Shown in pieces: positions 7,025 to 14,080 of a DNA stretch of 18,851 nucleotides. The notes beneath the pieces were generated by a model. It was not told the origin of the DNA and made no database searches. It saw nothing but the letters and a program-made list of their open reading frames with translations. The position numbers were made by a program, and so were the translations under genes. Within the stretch, counting starts at the first letter, position 1, and every line of letters starts with the position of its first letter. The DNA is taken from the NCBI GenBank assembly GCA_049414625.1, contig JBMSAU010000008.1:1-18851 (forward strand), in the 5' to 3' direction. The stretch comes from WYEG01 sp049414625. GTDB lineage: Bacteria; Desulfobacterota; Thermodesulfobacteria; Thermodesulfobacteriales; Thermodesulfobacteriaceae.

Positions 7025-7867
7025 TTATTCAGCTAAAAACTTTTCTGCTGCTTCTTCGTAAGATATCTCTTTTTCTTCTTCCTCGATGATTTCTTTTAAG
7101 ATGTCTTCTGCCTTTTCTTCGGCCTTAAGAAACTCTTCTTCGAGGGATACTTCCTTGTCAGTTTCTGCGGCAACCTTCTCCTTGTAGATCTCAATTCCCT
7201 CAAGACAAGCATCGGCGATCTTACTGGTGATAAGCTTTATCGCCCTTATGGCGTCATCATTCCCCGGAATGATAAAATCAATTAGGTCTGGGTCGCAGTT
7301 CGTGTCCACGATTGCCACAATAGGTATCTTAAGTTTGCGAGCCTCTAAGACGGCAATTTCCTCATGCACTGGGTCTACGATATACAGAGCATCGGGAAGG
7401 GTTTCCATATTCTTTATTCCAGCAAGGTTCCTCTCAAGCTTTGCTTTAAGACGTTCAAGCTTTAACCTTTCCTTTTTAGGAAATCTCTCTATCGTGCCGT
7501 CCACAAACCATCCTTCAATCCTCTTTAACTTTTCAACACTTTGCCTGATGGTTCTAAAATTGGTAAGCGTTCCACCAAGCCAGCGATGGTCAACATAAGG
7601 CATTCCACACCTTTGGGCTTCTTCTCTTATGGCATCCCTTGCTTGTTTCTTGGTGCCAACAAAAAGGATTTTCCCACCGTTTGAGGTAAGGTTCACCACA
7701 AACTCATAGGCAATCTCAAAGTACTTTAAAGTTTGTTGAAGGTCGATGATGTGGATGCCGTTCCTCTCACCGAAGATGAAAGGCTTCATTTTGGGGTTCC
7801 ATCTACTGGTCTTGTGACCAAAATGGACCCCAGCCTCTAAGAGTTGTTTCATGGTGATGTGACTCAC
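7025..7867 (-). CDS. rpsB: 30S ribosomal protein S2
   Basis: S2 binds the 30S subunit late in assembly. The 280-residue protein begins MSHITMKQLLEAGVHFGH and has RWNPKM, FIFGERNGIHIIDLQQT, the FVGTKKQA and HRWLGGTLTNF segments, PDALYIVDP and VDTNCDPD, all S2 hallmarks. A Glu/Lys-rich helical tail of about 50 residues (from about 232) follows the conserved core and is longer than in many S2 proteins. The start is GTG at 7867, fixed by AAGGAGG seven nt upstream; an ATG five codons later lacks this. It is the first gene of the operon and is probably autoregulated through the leader described separately. Confidence 0.97.
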   Translation of the reverse strand: MSHITMKQLLEAGVHFGHKTSRWNPKMKPFIFGERNGIHIIDLQQTLKYFEIAYEFVVNLTSNGGKILFVGTKKQARDAIREEAQRCGMPYVDHRWLGGTLTNFRTIRQSVEKLKRIEGWFVDGTIERFPKKERLKLERLKAKLERNLAGIKNMETLPDALYIVDPVHEEIAVLEARKLKIPIVAIVDTNCDPDLIDFIIPGNDDAIRAIKLITSKIADACLEGIEIYKEKVAAETDKEVSLEEEFLKAEEKAEDILKEIIEEEEKEISYEEAAEKFLAE

Positions 7868-7874
7868 TATTCAA

Positions 7875-7965
7875 CCTCCTTATGGGGTTTTTTTCTTCCG
7901 CTCCGAGTGGAATAAAACCAAGCATCCCTTACGGGACACACCCCATCCTCGGAGCGTGCTTAGTT
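7875..7965 (-). promoter_or_regulatory. rpsB leader RNA with a pseudoknot ending at the ribosome-binding site
   Basis: Read on the minus strand, the leader holds a perfect 9-bp stem, CGCUCCGAG (7956-7948) with CUCGGAGCG (7907-7899). Right after the 5' strand of the stem, AUGGGGU (7946-7940) in the loop is fully complementary to ACCCCAU (7888-7882). This second strand directly abuts the Shine-Dalgarno AAGGAGG (7881-7875). The loop also contains UCCC-GUAA-GGGA (7936-7925), a 4-bp hairpin with a GNRA tetraloop, and an A-rich linker joins the stem to the second pseudoknot strand. The predicted transcription start is just upstream of the first stem. S2 autoregulates rpsB-tsf in gammaproteobacteria; that this leader binds S2 is inference. 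Confidence 0.65.
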
Positions 7966-7971
7966 GGCTAA

Positions 7972-7999
7972 ATTAAATCACCAATTTTCTTTTTTTCAA
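7972..7999 (-). promoter_or_regulatory. Promoter of the rpsB operon
   Basis: On the minus strand TTGAAA (7994-7999) is followed after 16 nt by TTTAAT (7972-7977), five of six matches each. The predicted start near 7965 falls a few nt before the leader stem, which supports both predictions. It lies between rpsB and the divergent ftsE. Confidence 0.6.
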
Positions 8000-8007
8000 C
8001 TGTAGCT

Positions 8008-8013
8008 TATAAT
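8008..8013 (+). promoter_or_regulatory. -10 box almost at the ftsE start codon
   Basis: A perfect TATAAT ends 7 nt before the ATG at 8021, with no Shine-Dalgarno between. The -35 region (TTTTCT at 7985-7990, 17 nt away) is poor. If used, the mRNA would begin at the start codon. The arrangement is the same as at 136-141. Confidence 0.4.
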
Positions 8014-8020
8014 AATTTTC

Positions 8021-8659
8021 ATGCCGCTTATTACCCTGGAAAGGGTTACCAAGATCTATCCTCCCTATTTTCGTGCTTTAAACAATATTAGCCTAAGCAT
8101 TGAACCAGGAGAATTCGTGCTTTTAACCGGACCAACAGGAGCTGGGAAAACTACCCTTTTAAAACTAATTTACCGTGAAGAGGAGCCCACGGACGGTGAA
8201 ATATTCTGGGAAGGGCTGCCTTACTCATCCCTAAGCTATAATGACTTCTTGAAAATAAGACGGAGAATGGGAATAATCTTTCAAGATTTGAAGCTCTTAG
8301 AAGACCTTTCAGTTTATGAAAACATCAAACTTTCTCTTGATTTAGCCGAAATAAACTTGCCGAAAAAACGAGCGAAGGTTATAATCTATGATTATCTCGA
8401 ACGATTTGACCTATCCTTAAAAGCAAATAAAAAGGTAAAATTCTTATCAGGGGGAGAAAAACAGAAGGTTGGTTTCATAAGGGCAATCATCAAGGACCCG
8501 GATTACATCATAGCGGATGAACCAACGGGTAATATCGACCCACTGAGCATTAAAGAAATCTTATCCATTCTAAAAGAACTAAACCAAAAAGGTAAAACCG
8601 TGTTGCTTGCAACTCATGACCCAATTATCATCCAACAAGTGGAAGCTAAAGAAATATAA
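8021..8659 (+). CDS. ftsE: Cell-division ABC transporter ATPase FtsE, shortened at the C-terminus
   Basis: FtsE is the cytoplasmic ATPase of the FtsEX complex, which activates periplasmic murein hydrolases at the septum. The 212-residue protein has all ATPase motifs: Walker A GPTGAGKTT, Q-loop IIFQD, signature LSGGEKQKV, Walker B IIADEPTGNID and the H-loop ATHD. The stop TAA at 8657-8659 comes early. If it is read through, the frame continues LHKGELIPKC to a TGA at 8690-8692. This matches the usual FtsE tail and overlaps the ftsX ATG at 8686, the usual ftsE-ftsX overlap. A nonsense change is therefore likely. With ftsX destroyed downstream, the gene may be losing its function although its ATPase core is intact. 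Confidence 0.85.
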   Translation: MPLITLERVTKIYPPYFRALNNISLSIEPGEFVLLTGPTGAGKTTLLKLIYREEEPTDGEIFWEGLPYSSLSYNDFLKIRRRMGIIFQDLKLLEDLSVYENIKLSLDLAEINLPKKRAKVIIYDYLERFDLSLKANKKVKFLSGGEKQKVGFIRAIIKDPDYIIADEPTGNIDPLSIKEILSILKELNQKGKTVLLATHDPIIIQQVEAKEI

Positions 8660-8685
8660 CTTCATAAAGGGGAGCTAATTCCAAA

Positions 8686-9060
8686 ATGTTGAAAATCCTC
8701 GTGAAACTCGAATTCTATAAAAAATTTCTTTTACTATCTGACCTTATCTCTTTTTATTTTCTTTTGGTCCTTCAGTTGTTACTATGCCATGTTTTTCTAT
8801 TCTTGAGCCATTGAAAATTTCATCAAAAAAGTCAAAACATAGAGATTTACTTATTTTCAAATGATAAGAACTTACTTGACAGAATAAAAAAGGAACTACA
8901 AGCTTTCGTTGAGTTTAAGAAATAAATTAACCCAAAGGCTTTGAAAAAAACAAATTTTTGAAGAGGTTGAGAATACTAATAATACTTTAGACGAAGAATT
9001 GACCTCGAAGCTCCTCATAAGCTACCAATTCTTTATAACTCTTGAAAAGGCTAAGGAAGG
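8686..9060 (+). pseudogene. ftsX: Remnant of cell-division permease gene ftsX
   Basis: From the ATG at 8686 a short frame encodes a basic N-terminus and one strongly hydrophobic segment, then stops at TGA 8815-8817. Recognisable FtsX-like peptide pieces follow in shifted frames: ENFIKKVKT (to a TAG at 8840), then from 8839 IEIYLFSNDKNLLDRIKKEL to AFVEFKK, a stop, INPKALKK, and after another shift FEEVENTNNTLDEEL and SYQFFITLEK. In this order they resemble the first membrane helix and the start of the extracellular domain of FtsX. The remaining ~190 residues with three further helices are missing. Position just after ftsE supports the identification. The family match is by eye. Confidence 0.65.
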
Positions 9061-9326
9061 ACAACACAGAATAGGTCTTAAAGAAAAAAAAATTCATGCT
9101 CCCATCTCAGGAATAGTTGATAAAATAACTTGATAAAATAACTTTTACTCAGGGTGTATTAGGTTTAAAAATAAAAAACGAAAAATGTTTATCTTTTGTA
9201 TGGGGATTAAGTATAGTATCCGTAAGCTATGGGCAAAAAGTTAAATTAGGAGAAATTATTGAAGAAACAGAAGAACATTTAGAAAAGGATTTTAAATTTG
9301 TCTACGAGGTATTTTGCCATAGATGA
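9061..9326 (+). pseudogene. Remnant of an M23/EnvC-like murein hydrolase activator gene
   Basis: The frame carries IGLKEKKIHAPISGIVDKIT and then hits TGA at 9131 because of a 13-bp tandem duplication. With one copy removed it continues FTQGVLGLKIKNEK, then SYGQKVKLGEIIEET and FVYEVF, ending at a natural TGA at 9324-9326. The pieces APISG, the GQKVKLGEII stretch and the FVYEV end resemble the beginning, the lysine-rich GQxVKxGE motif and the FEI end of an M23 (LytM) domain; the middle with metal ligands is gone. EnvC-type activators are often encoded after ftsEX, which supports the call. A HlyD-type biotinyl-like fragment is the alternative. Its stop abuts the neighbouring minus-strand stop at 9327. 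Confidence 0.5.
9118..9143 (+). repeat. 13-bp tandem duplication that breaks the reading frame
   Basis: TGATAAAATAACT occurs twice without spacing (9118-9130, 9131-9143). Its length is not a multiple of three. Deleting one copy joins the open frame from 8945 with the open frame to 9326, giving about 120 codons without a stop. This is direct evidence of a slippage-type mutation in the pseudogene. Confidence 0.95.
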
Positions 9327-9800
9327 TCAATCAGATTTCAATATCTTTTCTTCTATGTAGGCAAAAAGTTTGTTTGAAATGTATAGACCACAACCTAAAA
9401 TCCATCCTTCATGCTTTAGTATCACATAACCTGGCTCAATAGGAAGGACGATTTCTTCTATCTTTTTTCTTTCCTTTAGGAGATTAAATTGCTCCTTTGT
9501 TATTTCGACAATGTTTTTGGTTGCCCATCGTCCGAAGCGCTGAAGAAAGGCTGAAGTTGGTTTTAAATAATGAGAAACCTCTCTTAAAAACAACAAGCCA
9601 ACCGTTTCTGGGTTTAAATCTTTTAACTTATCCCAAAGGGCATTCTTTGGATAGAGCCAAAAATTCGAGGCTCCCCTTAACATCTCATAGTCTTCAAATA
9701 GAGAAGGAGAAAGTCCAAATCTTTTTTCTAAGAATGAAAGAACAGTCTCTCTTTCTTCTGGGCTTAAGAGCCTTGGGAATTTTTTAACTTTTTTAGCCAT
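9327..9800 (-). CDS. Small PUA-like protein, possibly RNA-binding
   Basis: I cannot assign a gene name. The 157-residue protein begins with a basic MAKKVKK, has LLSPEERETVLSFLEKRFG, then FWLYPKNALWDKL and a helical stretch with FLREVSHYLKPT, and ends with PGYVILKHEGWILGCGLYI and KLFAYIEEK. The order of a pre-PUA-like part and a glycine-rich C-terminal strand pattern resembles NIP7 or the C-terminal part of RsmF/NSUN-type RNA methyltransferases. No methyltransferase domain is present. The family assignment is by eye and tentative. A Shine-Dalgarno (AAGGGGG) about eight nt upstream supports the ATG at 9800. It is convergent with the decayed ftsX/envC remnant and divergent from purM. Confidence 0.7.
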   Translation of the reverse strand: MAKKVKKFPRLLSPEERETVLSFLEKRFGLSPSLFEDYEMLRGASNFWLYPKNALWDKLKDLNPETVGLLFLREVSHYLKPTSAFLQRFGRWATKNIVEITKEQFNLLKERKKIEEIVLPIEPGYVILKHEGWILGCGLYISNKLFAYIEEKILKSD

Positions 9801-9841
9801 ATGTCAGCCCCCTTTTGGCGCCGTACCGAGCCTACTTTTTT

Positions 9842-9980
9842 GTCGTCCCAAGCGGAAGCGAGGAGTCCCTCGGCACTGGCGTGCCTCGGGACGAAGACAC
9901 GGTGGGAGGCTGCCACCCCGAGGTGTTAGCCAAGGGTCTCCTCCTCGGGGGACGCCGTCCCGAACGAACTAAGGGCTACC
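9842..9980. repeat. GC-rich REP-like repeat element with hairpins
   Basis: This stretch is far GC-richer than its surroundings. It contains three imperfect variants of one motif: 9842-9869 (GTCGTCCCAAGCGGAAGCGA...), 9912-9941 (CCACCCCGAGGTGTTAGCCA...) and 9955-9980 (CCGTCCCGAACGAACTAAGG...). They resemble the widespread GTCATCCTGAGCGAAGCGAA-type intergenic repeats. A strong hairpin, GTCCC/GGGAC (9865-9869 with 9888-9892) plus GGCAC/GTGCC (9872-9876 with 9881-9885), lies between the first two, and GGGAC-GCC-GTCCC (9949-9961) between the last two. The open frame through it (9815-10021) is a by-product. With the purM promoter it accounts for the 281-nt gap between the PUA-like gene and purM. Confidence 0.6.
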
Positions 9981-10008
9981 TCGCTACCGCTCGGCAGAAT
10001 ATTTACTA

Positions 10009-10036
10009 TTGCTATTACTAAAAAGTCTTATATAAT
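10009..10036 (+). promoter_or_regulatory. Promoter of the purM-glyQS-selB operon
   Basis: TTGCTA (10009-10014) is followed after 16 nt by a perfect TATAAT (10031-10036). The predicted start near 10043 leaves a ~39-nt leader ending in the AAGGAG ribosome-binding site (10071-10076). It sits just after the REP-like element. Confidence 0.6.
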
Positions 10037-10081
10037 TTAGCCTTTTAGATAAGTCTTACAAGATACTCCTAAGGAGAAAAG

Positions 10082-11137
10082 ATGAACTCAAAAGCTGAAA
10101 GATACAAGTCTGCGGGGGTTGATTTAGAGGCGGCAAATCGGCTTGTGGAGATTGTTAAAGAAAAAGTTGCCAAGCTTCCCCAAAAAGGGGTTATAGGCGG
10201 GATTGGAGCTTTTGCTGGCTTGTATTCTCTTGATCCTTCTTGTTGCCCCAACCCTCTCCTTGTTGCCAGCACAGACGGTGTAGGAACCAAAATAAAAATT
10301 GCGATCATGGCGGATTATCATGTATCCGTTGGGGTCGACTTAGTAGCCATGTGCGTAAATGACATCATCACTCTTGGTGCAAGACCTCTTTTCTTCCTTG
10401 ATTACATTGCCATGGGTAAATTTAACGAAAAAACCTTTTCGGAAATCCTTGATGGAATAATTGAAGGATGCAAAATATCTCAATGTGCTCTTCTTGGTGG
10501 AGAAACCGCAGAAATGCCCGGCATGTATGGGGAAAAGGATTATGACCTTGCTGGCTTTGTGGTGGGAATTGTTGCTCGAGATAGGATGATAGATGGGTCT
10601 GAAATCTCAACCGGCGATGTGGTCATTGGATTAGCATCAAACGGCTTACACAGCAATGGGTTTTCTTTGGTAAGAAAGATCCTATTTGAAGAACATAAAC
10701 TTAGCTTAAGCCATGTGCCAGAAGCTCTTGGAATACCCCTTGGGGAAGAAATTCTAAAGCCTACTAAAATCTATGTTCCGACAATTCTTACTCTTTTAAA
10801 TCGGGGTGAAAAGATAAAGGGGATTGCCCATATTACCGGGGGAGGATTGGTTGATAACATACCGAGGATCCTACCTCAAAACTGTAAAGTGGTGATAAAC
10901 AAAAAGGCCTGGGAATGGCCGCCTATATTCAAATATCTTCAGGAATTAGGAAACATCTCCGAAGAGGAAATGTATCGCGTATTTAACTGTGGAATTGGCA
11001 TGGTTCTTATTGTAAAAAAGGATGACGAGCCTAAAATTAAAGAATTTCTTTCTGCCTGTGGAGAAAAGTGCTACACTTTGGGCTGGGTTGATCGACTGAA
11101 TGCCGGAGAAGAACGCGTGGTCTTTGTTGAGGGCTAA
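10082..11137 (+). CDS. purM: Phosphoribosylformylglycinamidine cyclo-ligase (AIR synthase)
   Basis: PurM closes the imidazole ring in purine synthesis, turning FGAM and ATP into AIR. The 351-residue protein has normal length and shows YKSAGVDLEAANRLV at the start, STDGVGTK, the GVDLVAMCVNDI metal and nucleotide segment, GGETAEMPGMY, SNGLHSNGFSL and HITGGGL, all family hallmarks. AAGGAG five nt upstream fixes the ATG. It is the first gene of a plus-strand operon and is followed by glyQ after three nt. Pairing with a glycyl-tRNA synthetase may be metabolic, since glycine also feeds purine synthesis; this is inference. Confidence 0.97.
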   Translation: MNSKAERYKSAGVDLEAANRLVEIVKEKVAKLPQKGVIGGIGAFAGLYSLDPSCCPNPLLVASTDGVGTKIKIAIMADYHVSVGVDLVAMCVNDIITLGARPLFFLDYIAMGKFNEKTFSEILDGIIEGCKISQCALLGGETAEMPGMYGEKDYDLAGFVVGIVARDRMIDGSEISTGDVVIGLASNGLHSNGFSLVRKILFEEHKLSLSHVPEALGIPLGEEILKPTKIYVPTILTLLNRGEKIKGIAHITGGGLVDNIPRILPQNCKVVINKKAWEWPPIFKYLQELGNISEEEMYRVFNCGIGMVLIVKKDDEPKIKEFLSACGEKCYTLGWVDRLNAGEERVVFVEG

Positions 11138-11140
11138 GGA

Positions 11141-11989
11141 ATGTATTTTCAGGAGGTAATCGGCATTCTTAATAAATTTTGGGCGGAGAAAGGATGCGTC
11201 ATACTTCAGCCTTATGATGTGGAAGCCGGGGCAGGGACCTTTCATCCAGCAACTTTTTTAAGAGCTCTCGGGAAAAAGCCTTGGGCATGCGCTTATGTAG
11301 CCCCATCAAGGAGACCAACCGATGGTAGATACGGAGAAAACCCAAACAGGCTTCAGCATTACTATCAATATCAAGTTTTGATAAAACCCTCTCCTGACAA
11401 CATTCAAGACCTATATCTTGAAAGTTTACAAAGGTTGGGTATAGACCCACGAGACCATGATATCCGCTTCGTTGAGGACGATTGGGAATCGCCTACGCTT
11501 GGTGCTTGGGGGCTTGGTTGGGAAGTTTGGCTTGATGGAATGGAGATCACTCAGTTTACTTACTTTCAACAAGTAGGAGGGTTTGATTGTTTTCCTGTTT
11601 CCGTAGAGATTACCTACGGTCTTGAAAGGTTGACGATGTATCTTCAGGGTGTAGAAAGCGTGTTCGATATTAAATGGAATGAAAATATTCTCTATAGAGA
11701 CGTGCATCTGCCTACCGAGGTCGAATACTCTATCTTTAATTTTGAGGTGGTTGATGTCTCTTTGTTAAGGGAGCTTTTTGATAAATATGAAGCAGAAGGT
11801 AGAAGGATTCTTGAGTTAGGGTTGGTCTTTCCGGGATACGATTTTGTCTTAAAATGCTCCCATCTTTTTAATCTCCTTGATGCGCGAGGTGCTATCTCGC
11901 CTATTGAAAGAGCAAACTACATCGCTAGGGTCCGAGCTTTAGCGAAGAGAGCTGCTGAAGTTTATTTAGAAAAATACGAGGGTCAATGA
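11141..11989 (+). CDS. glyQ: Glycyl-tRNA synthetase alpha subunit
   Basis: GlyQ is the catalytic class II subunit of the alpha2-beta2 bacterial glycyl-tRNA synthetase, charging tRNA-Gly. The 282-residue protein matches the usual ~290 and shows GCVILQPYDVEAGAGTFHPATF near the N-terminus, RRPTDGRYGENPNR, YYQYQV and EITYGLERL, the class II motif 3 region, plus IERANYIARVRALA at the end. Initiation uses GAGGG in the end of purM, about eight nt before the ATG. Its TGA overlaps the glyS ATG in an ATGA junction, so the two subunits are translationally coupled. Confidence 0.97.
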   Translation: MYFQEVIGILNKFWAEKGCVILQPYDVEAGAGTFHPATFLRALGKKPWACAYVAPSRRPTDGRYGENPNRLQHYYQYQVLIKPSPDNIQDLYLESLQRLGIDPRDHDIRFVEDDWESPTLGAWGLGWEVWLDGMEITQFTYFQQVGGFDCFPVSVEITYGLERLTMYLQGVESVFDIKWNENILYRDVHLPTEVEYSIFNFEVVDVSLLRELFDKYEAEGRRILELGLVFPGYDFVLKCSHLFNLLDARGAISPIERANYIARVRALAKRAAEVYLEKYEGQ

Positions 11990-14067
11990 TAGGCATAAAA
12001 AATCTTCTTTTTGAAGTGCTAACGGAGGAACTGCCAGCAAGGTTTATTAGAATTGGAATCAACTCCTTAGCCGAGCTTGCGGAAAAGTATTTAGTGGAGT
12101 ATAGGCTTAAGTTCAAAAACATAAAGACAGCTGGGACCCCAAGAAGGCTTGTTCTTTTTGTTGAAGGACTTAGCGAGAAGCAGGAGGACCTTGAAGAGGA
12201 GATTATTGGACCGACAACTAAGGTAGCCTTTGATGAAAAAGGAAACTACACAAAAGCAGCGCTTGGCTTTGCAGCAAAGCACGGTGTAGAACCATCCGAC
12301 CTTTACATAAAGGAAACCCCAAAGGGAGCCTATATCGCTTTAAAAGTCAAAAGAATAGGAGAAGAAACCACGAAAATTTTACAGACCATCCTCCCCAAAA
12401 TCCTTTTAGAAATTCCATTCCCAAAGAAGATGGTCTGGGGTGAGGTTCGGTTTCCCTTTGCCAGGCCAATTAGGTCTATTCTTTGCCTTTTTGGAGAAGA
12501 TATAGTGCCTCTAGAAATAGCAGGCTTAAAGAGCGTAGACTGGACCTATGGTCATAGATACTTAGGGGCAAAAAAAATTAAACTTAGGAGCGCTGACTTT
12601 GATGAATACGTCAAGCTTCTTCAGGAACATTGGGTAATCGTTGACCCTGATGAAAGAGAAAGACTAACCGAGATGGAAATTAAGCGAATCACCAAAGGGA
12701 AAGGTTACCCTGAGCTCGAACCCCATCTTCTTCATGAGAACGCAAACCTTGTAGAGTATCCTTTCCCTACCCTTGGGTCCTTCGATGAAAAATTTTTGAG
12801 GATGCCTGAAGAGTTAACTAAAATCGCCCTTCAAGAACATCAGAGATACTTTTTACTGAGGGATAATAACGGAAAACTTCTTAACTACTTCGTGGCGGTA
12901 AACAACAACCGCGTCCGGGATGAAAAGGTCCTCATTGCCGGGCACGAAAGGGTAGCCAAGGCTCGTCTAGAAGACGCCCTTTTTTATTACGAGCGGGACT
13001 TAAAGCGATCCTTAGACCAATTGGTTATAAACTTAAAGGGAATTGTTTATCATGTCCGGTGCGGGACCCTATATGAGAAAACAGAAAGGCTAAAAAAGCT
13101 TTCGGTCTTTCTTGCTGAGAGATTGGACATCGCAGCTGAGTTAGAAAAGCTAAAAAAGGCAAGTCATTACGCTAAAGCTGACCTTGCTTCGGAGGTGGTG
13201 AAAGAATTCCCAAGCCTTCAAGGCATTATGGGAAAGTATTACTATCTTCATCAGTTTGGAGATGAGGTGGTAGCAAGAGCGATTGAGGAGCAATATCTTC
13301 CTAATCCAAACGATGAAAGGCTACCAGAGACAACGATTGGAACCATCCTTTCTATTTGCGACAAAGTTGACCATATTACCGCTCTAATTGGAGTAAACGA
13401 GAAGCCTACCGGAGAAAGCGACCCTCATGGTTTAAGAAGAGCAGCCTATGGTGTGATAAAAATACTGCTCGGAAAAGAACTTGACCTTGAGCTCGAACCT
13501 TTGATTGAGAAGGCTTGTGACCTTCTTTTACAACAGGGCTACCTTAAAAATCAATCGGCAAAAGAAGAAACCGTTGAATTCTTGAGAAAGCGGCTTGAAA
13601 GCGAATTCCTCTCTCTGGGTTATCCTAAAGGACAGGTCTTCTCTGTTATCAAGTTGAACCTTAATCCCTACGATCAATTTTTGCGCTTAAGGGCGATTTC
13701 AAAGCTTTCTCAGGGTAAAGAGTTCGAAGACCTTTTAGTTTCTTTCAAGAGGCTTTACGCTATCCTGAAAAATCAGGACATAGATAAGCTTCTATCACCC
13801 AATCCTGAGCTTTTTGAGCTACCTTCAGAAAAAAACCTGTTTGAGTCTTTTAAGGATATTGAAGAGCCTTATTTGTCAAAGCTTAAAAGTAAAGCTTATG
13901 AGGATGCGCTTTATCTTTTACTCAAGCTAAAACCCTCCATTGAAGAATTCTTCGATAAAGTCTTTGTGATGGTCGACGATGAAAAGGTCCGCGCAAACAG
14001 ACTTTCCCTTCTCAAACAGGTATTTTCTCTTTATCACTTCTTTGCCCATTTCGAAAATCTTGTTTAA
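11986..14067 (+). CDS. glyS: Glycyl-tRNA synthetase beta subunit
   Basis: GlyS binds tRNA-Gly and completes the alpha2-beta2 synthetase with GlyQ. The 693-residue protein is the standard length. It shows the N-terminal LLFEVLTEELPARFI and FAPTRPIRS-like FARPIRS, ALQEHQRYF, VNNN with GHERVAKARLEDALFYYERD, the HD-like part around SICDKVDHITALIG with GESDPHGLRRAAYG, and a C-terminal helical anticodon-binding part with VFVMVDDEKVRANRLSLL. The start is the ATG in the four-base overlap with glyQ. Confidence 0.97.
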   Translation: MIGIKNLLFEVLTEELPARFIRIGINSLAELAEKYLVEYRLKFKNIKTAGTPRRLVLFVEGLSEKQEDLEEEIIGPTTKVAFDEKGNYTKAALGFAAKHGVEPSDLYIKETPKGAYIALKVKRIGEETTKILQTILPKILLEIPFPKKMVWGEVRFPFARPIRSILCLFGEDIVPLEIAGLKSVDWTYGHRYLGAKKIKLRSADFDEYVKLLQEHWVIVDPDERERLTEMEIKRITKGKGYPELEPHLLHENANLVEYPFPTLGSFDEKFLRMPEELTKIALQEHQRYFLLRDNNGKLLNYFVAVNNNRVRDEKVLIAGHERVAKARLEDALFYYERDLKRSLDQLVINLKGIVYHVRCGTLYEKTERLKKLSVFLAERLDIAAELEKLKKASHYAKADLASEVVKEFPSLQGIMGKYYYLHQFGDEVVARAIEEQYLPNPNDERLPETTIGTILSICDKVDHITALIGVNEKPTGESDPHGLRRAAYGVIKILLGKELDLELEPLIEKACDLLLQQGYLKNQSAKEETVEFLRKRLESEFLSLGYPKGQVFSVIKLNLNPYDQFLRLRAISKLSQGKEFEDLLVSFKRLYAILKNQDIDKLLSPNPELFELPSEKNLFESFKDIEEPYLSKLKSKAYEDALYLLLKLKPSIEEFFDKVFVMVDDEKVRANRLSLLKQVFSLYHFFAHFENLV

Positions 14068-14080
14068 TTTATAAAAGCCT

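Noticed and set aside
8657..8692. Stop-codon readthrough of ftsE as programmed recoding
   Set aside because: The downstream genes are clearly broken, so a plain nonsense mutation is the simpler reading.
9061..9326. HlyD-type membrane-fusion fragment
   Set aside because: KIHAPISGIVDKI resembles HlyD, but the GQKVKLGEII and FVYEV order and the position after ftsE-ftsX fit an M23/EnvC end better. Kept as an alternative.
9815..10021. 68-residue open frame on the plus strand
   Set aside because: It runs through the REP-like hairpins and its peptide reads like translated intergenic repeats; no ribosome-binding site.
10066..10076. CTCCTAAGGAG palindrome at the purM ribosome-binding site
   Set aside because: It cannot fold with a one-nt loop; most likely chance around a normal Shine-Dalgarno.
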